Under the pieces are notes generated by a model. That model was not told where the DNA came from, did no database searches, and saw only the letters and a program-made list of their open reading frames with translations. This document shows, in pieces, positions 52,597-59,840 of a stretch of 64,000 nt of DNA; position 1 is the first letter of the stretch; each line of letters opens with the position of its first letter. This DNA is from Streptosporangium canum. GTDB lineage: Bacteria > Actinomycetota > Actinomycetes > Streptosporangiales > Streptosporangiaceae. The position numbers and the translations under genes were made by a program. The stretch is taken from assembly GCF_900113865.1 (NCBI RefSeq), contig NZ_FOQY01000009.1:186001-250000 (forward strand), read 5' to 3'.

Positions 52597-54273
52597 TCAG
52601 GCACGGCGGGTGACCAGGTCACGGAGGGCGGCACGGTCGAGTTTGTCGGCGCGGCCGGAACGGGGGAAGGCGTCGAGGGGTTCGATGCGGTCGGGGAGGG
52701 CCGCGGCGTCGATGATCGCCGGAAGGGCCTTCCGCAGCAGGCCCTCGTCGTAGCCGCCGGCGGGGACGACGGCCAGCACGACCTCCTCGTCCCCGGTCTC
52801 GGGGTCGGTGAGTCCGACGATCGCCGCCTCGGCCACTCCGGGCAGGGCGGCCACCGCCGGTTCGTAGAGACCGGGGTAGATGTTCACCCCGTCGCGGAGG
52901 ATCATGTCCTTCTTCCGGCCGAGCAGGACGAGCCGGCCCTCCTCGATCCGGACCAGGTCCCCCGTCGCGATCTCCTCCAGCGGGTCCTCGCCCAGATATC
53001 GCCGGGCGAGATGGGGCCCGGAGACGAACAGCTCGCCGTCGTCGGCGATCCGGACACCGACCCCCGGCAGGGGCGCGCCGAGCAGGTCCCCCTCTGCCTG
53101 GGCCAGCTTCTCCCGCGCCGAGGCGATCGCGATCGGCAGCGCCTCGGTCATCGCGTAGACCGACAGCACCTCGGGCCCGGCCTCGATCGCCCGGCGGAGC
53201 ACGGCCGGGGGCGCGGGGGCCGCCCCGAGCAGCAGGTAGCGCAGGGTCTCGGGGAGCCTGGGCGTCCGGCGGAGCAACCTGTCCAGGTGCACCGGGACGG
53301 CGAAGGTGTGGGTGGCCCCCCTGGCGGCCATCTCCTCGGCGGGGTCCCCGTCTCCGGGCAGCGACCAGGTGGCCCCGGCCAGGAGCGCCGGCAGCCCCAG
53401 CATGAGCTGGTCGGTGTGCACGACGTCGCCGGGGCCCAGCGGGAACGCGCTCCGGAAAAGCGCCAGCCCCGCAGCCAGGGACCCCCGGGTGTGCACCACG
53501 CCTCGCGGTCGCGCGGTGGTCCCCGAAGTGAAGATCACCGCCGCTGGCTGATCTGCGGCGATGGGGTCCGGGGTGTCCGGGGAGGAGGCGGGGCCCTCCG
53601 GGGTGCTGTCACCGGGCGACCGGAGGATCCGTGACAGCCGCAGGGCCGCCCGGGGGACGCCGGGCAGCCAGGGCCCCGTGTAGAGGTGGCGGACCGGCCG
53701 GCCGGGAAGGGGGTCGCGGAGGTTCGGCAGGAGCAGGCCGCGGCGGCGGGCCAGGCCCTTGAGCGGGCCGCTCAGGGTGTAGAGCAGGGACTCGGCGACC
53801 ACCCATCTGGGGCGGGTGGCGGTCATGCGGGCGCCGAGCACCTCGGGGGCCAGCCCGGGGTCGGCGAGCACGAGCGTCCCGCCGGCGGCCACCGCCCCCA
53901 GCGCGAGCACCACCGCGTCCACCCCCGGCCGCACCGCGAACAGCACCCCGTCCCCGGGCCGCAGCCCGCCGTCCGTGCCGTCCCGGTCCGCCGTGCCGTC
54001 CCGGTCCGCCGTGCCGTCCCGGTCCGCCGTGCCGGTCTGGCCGTCGACGGGGCCCCGGTCCTTCTCGCGGGATCGGGAATCCTCATCCGGAACGGGGCCG
54101 TACCGGGGGGCGGGGCCGGAGCGTGGCCGTCCGGACATGGCGGTGCGGACCGCCTCCACCCGGCGGGCCAGCTCGCCGTAGGAGATCTCGCGGCCACGGC
54201 CGTCGATGATGGCGGTCCGCCCGGGCTCCCGGCCCGCGGTGGCCATGATGCCGCCGATGATGTCGTCGCTCAT
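52597..54273 (-). CDS. AMP-dependent acyl synthetase/ligase, OleC-like
   Basis: A 558-aa adenylating enzyme. Motifs: IFTSGTTARPRGVVHTRGS (P-loop), GAAPAPPAVLRR, VYAMTEALPIAIASAREKL, GDLVRIEEGRLVLLGRKKDMILRDGVNIYP and the C-terminal lysine in GRADKLDRAAL. TEALPIA resembles the TEALPV block of OleC beta-lactone synthetases, while the GRKKDMI segment is more like FadD/FAAL ligases, so it is intermediate. An odd low-complexity insert at about 52-92 (including three GTADRD repeats) separates the first two blocks. ATGA overlap with the P450 gene. Confidence 0.85.
   Translation of the reverse strand: MSDDIIGGIMATAGREPGRTAIIDGRGREISYGELARRVEAVRTAMSGRPRSGPAPRYGPVPDEDSRSREKDRGPVDGQTGTADRDGTADRDGTADRDGTDGGLRPGDGVLFAVRPGVDAVVLALGAVAAGGTLVLADPGLAPEVLGARMTATRPRWVVAESLLYTLSGPLKGLARRRGLLLPNLRDPLPGRPVRHLYTGPWLPGVPRAALRLSRILRSPGDSTPEGPASSPDTPDPIAADQPAAVIFTSGTTARPRGVVHTRGSLAAGLALFRSAFPLGPGDVVHTDQLMLGLPALLAGATWSLPGDGDPAEEMAARGATHTFAVPVHLDRLLRRTPRLPETLRYLLLGAAPAPPAVLRRAIEAGPEVLSVYAMTEALPIAIASAREKLAQAEGDLLGAPLPGVGVRIADDGELFVSGPHLARRYLGEDPLEEIATGDLVRIEEGRLVLLGRKKDMILRDGVNIYPGLYEPAVAALPGVAEAAIVGLTDPETGDEEVVLAVVPAGGYDEGLLRKALPAIIDAAALPDRIEPLDAFPRSGRADKLDRAALRDLVTRRA
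53975..54034. repeat. 18-bp tandem repeat inside the adenylating enzyme
   Basis: Three exact copies of GTGCCGTCCCGGTCCGCC (53975-53992, 53993-54010, 54011-54028) plus a partial one. The reading frame is kept, giving GTADRD three times. Confidence 0.92.
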
Positions 54274-55391
54274 GCCGCGGTGATCCACAGGTGTTCGTAG
54301 GTGGGGATGAGGACTCCTCTTGCCGCGCGCCGCCGTACGACGCGCACGTGATGGGAGAGCAGGACCGAGGCGACCGCCCGGATCTCGGCCAGGGCCAGCG
54401 GGTAGCCGATGCAGAAGTGCGGGCCGGCGCCGAACCAGAGCCGGCGCAGCTCGGGCGGGTGCCGGCGGGAAGGGTCGAACGGGCCGTATGCCCGGGCGCA
54501 GTTGTGGGTCACGATCAGCACCCTGTCGCCGGGCCGCACCGCCACCCGGCCGATCCGCGCGGCGGAGCCCACCGAGCGCAGCATCATCGGCGTCGGCGTG
54601 GTGATCCGCATGGCCTCCTCGATCACCTGGTCCAGATCGCCGACCCGCGTCCGGTGGTCGTGCAGGAGGGCGATCAGCCGGGGCACGAAGGTGGCGACGG
54701 TCTCGGTGCCGGTCAGGAAGAACGCGCCGGCCGCGCCCCTGGCCTCGGCCGCCGACAGCCCCTGCGCCCGCATCCGGCCCATCACGGTGGACTCGTCTCC
54801 GGCCTCGTAGGCGGCCTGGGCGATGTCCCCGATCTTGTCCAGCACCTGCCGGGCGATCACCACCTGCCGGTCCCGCAGCCGCCGGGACCTCAGCGAGACC
54901 ATCGAGACGACCCGCTCCCCGTCCGCGAACAGCTCGCGGGCACGGGCCTCGGAGACCTCGCCCAGCCCGATCACCCGGCAGATCACCGCGCCGGCCATCA
55001 CCCGCATGGCGTCGACCAGGTCGACCGTCTCGCCGCGCCCCAGCCGTGCGGAGAGGTCGGCCAGCGGCTCCCGCAGCACGTCGGCGACCAGCGCCGAGAC
55101 ATACGCGGAGGTGAACAGCGGCATCAGCTTCCGGCGCAGCGCGAGGTGGCCGGGGCCCTCCATGTTGAGCAGCACCGACGGGCCGAGCACCGGGGTCCAC
55201 AGGTCACCGGGCGATCCGGGACCGTCCTTGCGGAAGCGCTCGTCGGTCAGTACGGCGCGCGCGGTGACGGCGTCGTTGACCACGACCCCCAGCCCGGGGA
55301 CGCGGACCACCGGGCCGAGGCGGGCCAGCAGCCGCATGAGCGGGTAGACGAAGGGGTGCGCGGCCAGGTAGAGCCGTGCCTCGTGGTTCAC
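54270..55391 (-). CDS. Cytochrome P450
   Basis: A 373-aa P450, slightly short. The I-helix is AGAFFLTGTETVATF (about 221-235), the EXXR motif is EAMR (259-262), and the heme loop FGAGPHFCIGYPLA has C327 as thiolate ligand. It starts with GTG overlapping the glycosyltransferase stop (GTGA) and its stop overlaps the next start, so the operon is tightly coupled. It probably oxidises the lipid product of the cluster; substrate unproven. Confidence 0.92.
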   Translation of the reverse strand: MNHEARLYLAAHPFVYPLMRLLARLGPVVRVPGLGVVVNDAVTARAVLTDERFRKDGPGSPGDLWTPVLGPSVLLNMEGPGHLALRRKLMPLFTSAYVSALVADVLREPLADLSARLGRGETVDLVDAMRVMAGAVICRVIGLGEVSEARARELFADGERVVSMVSLRSRRLRDRQVVIARQVLDKIGDIAQAAYEAGDESTVMGRMRAQGLSAAEARGAAGAFFLTGTETVATFVPRLIALLHDHRTRVGDLDQVIEEAMRITTPTPMMLRSVGSAARIGRVAVRPGDRVLIVTHNCARAYGPFDPSRRHPPELRRLWFGAGPHFCIGYPLALAEIRAVASVLLSHHVRVVRRRAARGVLIPTYEHLWITAA

Positions 55392-56119
55392 CGGATATCG
55401 ATCACTTCGGGCTGGTAGCGATGGTCGGCGTACCAGGCCAGGGTGCCCGCCAGGCCGTACGCCCGCAGACGCCGGACCGAGCCGAAGACGACCACGTCGC
55501 GGCGCGAGCCGTAGGCGGAGGTGAGCTTGCGGACCCGGTTGACCAGGGCACGGTCCTCGTGGACCTCCTCGATCGCGGTCCTCGGGAAACCCCCCGCCCG
55601 CTCGTAGAGCGCGGCGGTGATGGCCAGGGTCGCGCCGGGCATCATCACGTACGGCCCGAGATACTCCGGCGACCGGTTGCCCGGCCGGTAGCGGCCGAAC
55701 GTCGCGGCCACGTCCACCACGAACGGGATGAACCGCCGCTCCCAGAACTTCAGCGGGAACTCGTCGGTCCGGGGCACGAGCCGGCCGCCGACCATCTCCA
55801 GCCCGTCGCCGAACGCGCGCCGGATGTTGCGCACCCAGTCGGGGCGGGGCAGGCAGTCGGCGTCGGTCCTGGCCAGATGGGTCGCGCCGTGCGCGATGGC
55901 GTGGCGCATCCCGGTGTCGGAGGCGGCGCCGGTGCCCTTCCGGGTCTCGGTGATCACCGTGACGCCGTGCCGCCGGACGATCTCGGCGGTGTCGTCGGTG
56001 CTCGCGTTGTCCACCACGACCAGCGTGAAGTCACGGTCGTCCTGCCCGGCCAGCGCCCGGAGCGTCGCCTCGATGCCCGCGGCCTCGTTGTAGGCCGGAA
56101 CGATCACCCAGAGGTCCAT
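55388..56119 (-). CDS. Family 2 glycosyltransferase
   Basis: A 243-aa GT-A fold enzyme, begin MDLWVIVPAYNEAAGIEATLRAL, with VVDNASTDDTAEIVRR and the DxD-type TDADCLPRPDWV that binds nucleotide-sugar metal. No clear membrane helix, so cytosolic or peripheral. The ATG overlaps the upstream KAS III stop by 1 nt (TGATG). Could glycosylate a cluster product. Confidence 0.9.
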   Translation of the reverse strand: MDLWVIVPAYNEAAGIEATLRALAGQDDRDFTLVVVDNASTDDTAEIVRRHGVTVITETRKGTGAASDTGMRHAIAHGATHLARTDADCLPRPDWVRNIRRAFGDGLEMVGGRLVPRTDEFPLKFWERRFIPFVVDVAATFGRYRPGNRSPEYLGPYVMMPGATLAITAALYERAGGFPRTAIEEVHEDRALVNRVRKLTSAYGSRRDVVVFGSVRRLRAYGLAGTLAWYADHRYQPEVIDIR

Positions 56120-57078
56120 CACATCTCCGCCAGCATCACGCCCGTGCTGATCCCGCCGCCCAGGCCGAGCAGCGCGACCCGGTCGCCCGGCTCCCACCCG
56201 CCCAGCGCGAGCTGGAGCGGCAGCGTGGTCGAGGCGCAGTTGCCGTGCTCGGGCAGGCTGACCACGAGTTTCTCCTCGGGGATGTCCAGCACCCGCGCGA
56301 GGAAGCGCAGGTACGGCAGCGCCACCTGGTGCACCGCCACGACGGCGAAGTCGTCCCAGCTCAGGCCGGTGCGCTTGAGCGCGTTGAGGAAGATGTCCGG
56401 GCCGATCCGCTCGAACGCCTCCTTCAGCCGCCGCCCGTCGCCCCGGAAGTAGGAGTACTCGGGATCGCGCGGATGCGCCGAGCCGCCTCCCGGCAGGGTG
56501 CCGATCGCCCACGCGGTGGAGTCGGCCGAGAAGTCGCGGTAGAAAATGCCACGTTCCAAATCCGCGGTGACCAGCACCGCGGCCCCGGTGTCCGACAGCG
56601 TGTATCCGGCGAAGGAGTCCACGAACTGCGCCCGGTCCCTGACCCGCCACCGGATCGCCCGCGAGGGGACCTCACCCGAGCAGACCAGCACCTCGCGGTG
56701 CGCGCCGGACAGGATCAGCGCCTCGGCGATCTGGATCCCGTTGAGCATGCTGTTGCAGGCGTTCTTGACGTCGAACACCGGGCAGGACAGGCCGAGCTTG
56801 GCCGCCACGATGTGCGCGGTCGCGGGCTCGACCAGGTCCTGCGAGGCGGAGGCGAAGATCAGCAGATCGGCGTCGGCGTGATCGAGTTTGCGTGCGGCCT
56901 CCGCCGCCAGGTCGGATGCCTGCTGATCGTCGCGGGCGACGTGCCGTGACCGGATTCCCGTCAGCCGCTCGACGACACCTCGGTAGGGCACGTATCCCTC
57001 GATCCGCCGCTCCACCTCCGCGCTGGTCAGCGTCCGTTCCGGCAGATACGTCGCGACGCCCGTGATACGGGCTCTCAT
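56119..57078 (-). CDS. 3-oxoacyl-ACP synthase III-type condensing enzyme, OleA-like
   Basis: A 319-aa thiolase-fold enzyme. The catalytic triad is C108 (NACNSM), H250 (VHQVALP) and N280 (EHGNCAST). E84 in DLVEPATAHIV lies 24 residues before the cysteine; OleA uses a catalytic glutamate about 26 residues before its cysteine in a similar EPATA context, which FabH lacks. So head-to-head acyl condensation is more likely than FabH-type initiation. Ends in GLGGGISTGVML. ATG behind GGGGGAG. Confidence 0.85.
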   Translation of the reverse strand: MRARITGVATYLPERTLTSAEVERRIEGYVPYRGVVERLTGIRSRHVARDDQQASDLAAEAARKLDHADADLLIFASASQDLVEPATAHIVAAKLGLSCPVFDVKNACNSMLNGIQIAEALILSGAHREVLVCSGEVPSRAIRWRVRDRAQFVDSFAGYTLSDTGAAVLVTADLERGIFYRDFSADSTAWAIGTLPGGGSAHPRDPEYSYFRGDGRRLKEAFERIGPDIFLNALKRTGLSWDDFAVVAVHQVALPYLRFLARVLDIPEEKLVVSLPEHGNCASTTLPLQLALGGWEPGDRVALLGLGGGISTGVMLAEM

Positions 57079-57149
57079 CGCTCCCCCTATATATGGTCAA
57101 TTCTCCCCATGTCCGCGCAATGTATCGAAAAGACCGGAAATTGTCCCGG

Positions 57150-57731
57150 TCATGACAGCGGGATGAGGCCGATGCGCATCAGGGTGTCGATGTAACGGCG
57201 TAGTTCGACGGGATCGTCCAGATCGGCCGTCAGGCTGGGAGTGGTGATGAGGGAGAGGATGAGCCGTACCCCCCACTCGATCACCACGTCGATCCTGATC
57301 TCGGCGGCCCCCGCGCGGGCGAAGGCCCGCCGCAGCGCGGGCGCCGTCGCGTCGACGGCCAGGCGCATCAGCGGCCCGGCGTCGACCGTGAACCGGGGGA
57401 GCACCACCTCCGGCTGCTCCAGGAGCATCTTGCGCAGCAGGGGATGGCGCCGGGCGTAGGTGACGCTGAACGCCACGATCTCGGCGAGCTGCTCCCTGAC
57501 CGGGCCGGGCCGTTCGAGCAGGGGGCGCGCGATGTCGAGGAAGCGGCCGACCTCCCGGTGCAGGAGCGCGTCGAGGATGGCCTGCTGGTCCCCGACGTGC
57601 TTGTAGACCGTGGGGCGCGAGACCGCGGCCCGTTCGGCGATGAGCCGGTGGATCCGGGCGCTCAACCCGATCTCGAGGAAGCACTCCTCGGCGGCGTCGA
57701 GGATCCGTCCCCGGATGTCCTCTTCACTCAT
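57150..57731 (-). CDS. TetR-family regulator of the biosynthetic cluster
   Basis: A 193-aa regulator, begin MSEEDIRGRILDAAEECFLEIGLS. The HTH ends AERAAVSRPTVYKHVGD. It is the first gene of the minus-strand operon (71 bp before the condensing enzyme) and is divergent from the diiron oxygenase. The 27-bp inverted repeat between them (57863-57889) is the natural candidate operator. Confidence 0.93.
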   Translation of the reverse strand: MSEEDIRGRILDAAEECFLEIGLSARIHRLIAERAAVSRPTVYKHVGDQQAILDALLHREVGRFLDIARPLLERPGPVREQLAEIVAFSVTYARRHPLLRKMLLEQPEVVLPRFTVDAGPLMRLAVDATAPALRRAFARAGAAEIRIDVVIEWGVRLILSLITTPSLTADLDDPVELRRYIDTLMRIGLIPLS

Positions 57732-57823
57732 CGGGTCCGGCTCCTGTCGCGGTCATGAGGGGTTGGGGGTGATCGTACCCGTGGGTCTGCCTGCGCGATC
57801 GGACACTCCTTACGGATGCCGGT

Positions 57824-57889
57824 GAAATGTAAACGGAAGGTGTTGACCGGCGACCGCCGGAGATTTACGTTTCAGATGGAAATGTAAAT
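57824..57889. promoter_or_regulatory. TetR operator overlapping the aurF-like promoter
   Basis: ATTTACGTTTC (57863-57873), 5-nt spacer, GAAATGTAAAT (57879-57889): 10 of 11 positions pair. A third half-site GAAATGTAAAC is at 57824-57834. A -35/-10 pair TTGACC-N17-TACGTT (57843-57871) overlaps the left arm. Repression of the divergent genes by the TetR protein is the simplest reading. Confidence 0.75.
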
Positions 57890-57909
57890 AGGCGGTTGGG
57901 AGAATCCTC

Positions 57910-58836
57910 GTGACGATCGCGCCCCCGGACCGTGAGCGGACCGCCGAGCGGCTGCTGCGCACCTCGGCCAAGCACTCCTACGACCCGCTGACCGAGATCG
58001 ACTGGGAGGCCCCGCTCGTCGAGGGACGCCCCTTCTCCCCACCGCACCGCTCCTCCCTGTACGGCACGGCGCTGTGGGAGGAGCTCGGCGAGGAGCGGCG
58101 GATCGAGCTGACCAGGCACGAGACGGCCAGCGTCGCGAGCGTCGGCGTCTGGTTCGAGTGCCTGCTGATCCGGGTGCTCATGCGGCACATCTACGACCAG
58201 GACCCCACGACCAAGCACGTCCAGTACGCGCTGACCGAGATCGGCGACGAGACCCGGCACTCCGTGATGTTCGCCCGGATGATCGACAAGTTCGGGTGCC
58301 CCGCCTACGGCCCCGACCGCGTCGCCCGCCTGCTCGGACGGTCGGTGGTGCTGGTGCTCCGGCAGATCTCCGGGTTCGCCGGGGCGCTCTTCGTGGAGGA
58401 GATCCTCGACGCGCTGCAGCGCGAGGCCATGGCGGACGAGACGTTGCAGCCGCTGTCCCGCCAGGTCGCCCGGATCCACGTGGTCGAGGAGGCCCGGCAC
58501 ATCCGCTACGCCAAGCAGGAGCTCGCCCGCCAGTGGACGGCGGCCGGGCCGTTCGCCCGCGCCTACCACCGGCTGGTCCTCGGCGGCGCCGTCTACCTCG
58601 CGACGACCCGCCTGGTCCACCCCGGCGTCTACGCCGCTGTCGGGCTCGACCCGCGGCGGGCCCGCAGGGTGGCCGCCCGCAACCCGCACTACCGGCAGAC
58701 CCTCGCGTGGGCGGCGGGCAAGGTGGTGGCCGAACTGGGCGGGCTGGGGATGATCAAGGGGCCGGGCAGGCGCCTGTGGCGCCGGGCAGGACTCCTGCCA
58801 CAGGCCGACCTGCGGGGGCGCGATCCCCTGGCATGA
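57910..58836 (+). CDS. AurF-type diiron oxygenase
   Basis: A 308-aa protein. The AurF ligand set is fully conserved by spacing: E83, E114 and H117 (DETRH), E163, H190, E194 and H197 (VEEARH). AurF has E101, E136, H139, E196, H223, E227, H230; the gaps 3, 27, 4 and 3 agree. AurF and CmlI oxidise aryl amines to nitro groups, but the wider family also includes uncharacterised lipid-cluster members. GTG start behind GGGAG. It overlaps a decayed transporter frame by 4 nt. Confidence 0.88.
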   Translation: MTIAPPDRERTAERLLRTSAKHSYDPLTEIDWEAPLVEGRPFSPPHRSSLYGTALWEELGEERRIELTRHETASVASVGVWFECLLIRVLMRHIYDQDPTTKHVQYALTEIGDETRHSVMFARMIDKFGCPAYGPDRVARLLGRSVVLVLRQISGFAGALFVEEILDALQREAMADETLQPLSRQVARIHVVEEARHIRYAKQELARQWTAAGPFARAYHRLVLGGAVYLATTRLVHPGVYAAVGLDPRRARRVAARNPHYRQTLAWAAGKVVAELGGLGMIKGPGRRLWRRAGLLPQADLRGRDPLA

Positions 58837-59237
58837 ACTGGCGCGGCGCCGCCGGCGGCGCGCTGCTGACAGTCCCGCTGCTGAACGACTTCGCGGCGAA
58901 CGTGGGCCGGCGCATCGCGTTCGGCCTGGGCGTGGTCCTGGGCCTGGGCATCCTCATCGTCCGGCGGCACGTGCCCGAGAGCCCGCGCCGGCTGTTCATC
59001 CACGGCCGGGACCGGGAGGCCGAGGAACTGGTCGACGGCATCGAGGAGGAGGTCGAGCGGGAGAAGGGCGTCCGGCTGGAGGAGCCCCCGCAGTCTGAGG
59101 GCTCCGGGAGGGTGCTCGCCCCGGGCGCCGGCCTCACCGCGCTCATGCCGTACGCCGGAGCCCGCCCGCGGTCGATCGCCGTCGCGATGGCGCGTTTCGT
59201 GAGATCCGCCACCAGAACAGGTAGCTTGATACGATAG
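58833..59237 (+). pseudogene. Fragment of an MFS transporter
   Basis: A 134-codon frame starting in the aurF-like stop codon. The segment IAFGLGVVLGLGILIVRRHVPESPRRLFIHGRDREAEELVDGIEEEV matches the sixth helix and central loop (PESPRW) of sugar-type MFS transporters. Everything before is missing apart from a short piece with a helix (GGALLTVPLLNDFAANVGRR); after it the sequence is scrambled. Probably a deletion remnant. Contrast: intact MFS proteins have about 450 residues. Confidence 0.75.
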
Positions 59238-59245
59238 TCATTATC
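59233..59245. promoter_or_regulatory. GATAGTCATTATC metal-regulator-type palindrome
   Basis: Imperfect palindrome (GATA...TATC) 30 bp before the ArsR-family start, in the typical site for SmtB/ArsR-type autoregulation. Confidence 0.4.
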
Positions 59246-59274
59246 ATTTGAGCACCTGTTCAGGAGTTTGTCCC

Positions 59275-59643
59275 ATGGATGTCCTCACCGGGCTGGACGC
59301 ATGCACGACCATGGAGCCGGATGAGGGAAGGGTGGCGGCGGCGCGGGACCGGCTCGTCACCCCGGAGGAGGCGACCCAGCTCGCCGAGCTGTTCCGCCTG
59401 CTGGGAGACCCGACCAGGGCGCAGCTTCTGTATGCCCTGCTCGAAGCCGGTGAGCTGTGTGTCTGCGACCTCACCGAGACGGTGGAGGTCAGCGACACCG
59501 CCGTGTCGCACGCGCTCAGGCTGCTGCGGACGGCGGGCATCGTGGCCAGCCGCCGGGCCGGACGGATGATCTACTACCGTCTCGCCGACGTCCACGTGCG
59601 GATGCTTCTCGACCTCAGCCGCGAGCACCTCCGTCACGGCTGA
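59275..59643 (+). CDS. ArsR/SmtB-family metal-responsive repressor
   Basis: A 122-aa repressor. The HTH is AELFRLLGDPTRAQLLYALLEAGELCVCDLTETVEVSDTAVSHALRLLRTAGIVASRRAGRMIYY. The C-x-C (CVC) in the alpha-3 position resembles ArsR/CmtR-type sites. C-terminal HVRMLLDLSREHLRHG has histidines as in SmtB-type alpha-5 sites. CAGGAG 8 nt before ATG 59275. The downstream metal gene is not obvious. Confidence 0.9.
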   Translation: MDVLTGLDACTTMEPDEGRVAAARDRLVTPEEATQLAELFRLLGDPTRAQLLYALLEAGELCVCDLTETVEVSDTAVSHALRLLRTAGIVASRRAGRMIYYRLADVHVRMLLDLSREHLRHG

Positions 59644-59756
59644 CCTGTCATGGCCGGCCCGTCATTGCTGATCTGTCACGGCTGATCTGTCACGGTCCGT
59701 CGCGGTCGGCCCAGCTCGCCGGGGCGCGCGGACCGGGCTCCGGGCCAGGAGCGGAG

Positions 59757-59840
59757 GCTCAGGCATCGGAGGCAGCGGCGCGGGCCTCGACCAGGGGCGG
59801 GAGCTCAGGCATTGGGCGGGGGCTCAGGCCTCGACCAGGG
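59757..59840. repeat. Imperfect tandem duplication at a gene 3' flank
   Basis: GCTCAGGCAT at 59757 and 59803, then the 15-bp GGCCTCGACCAGGG-type block at 59782-59796 and 59826-59840. The right copy carries the stop of the GlxA-like gene. A second small tandem repeat (GCTGATCTGTCACG) lies at about 59669-59696. Confidence 0.7.

Noticed and set aside
52374-52634. Collagen-like 86-aa minus-strand frame over the 48-bp repeats
   Set aside because: No ribosome site, overlaps the end of the ligase gene and the start of the dehydrogenase gene; kept only as a repeat finding.
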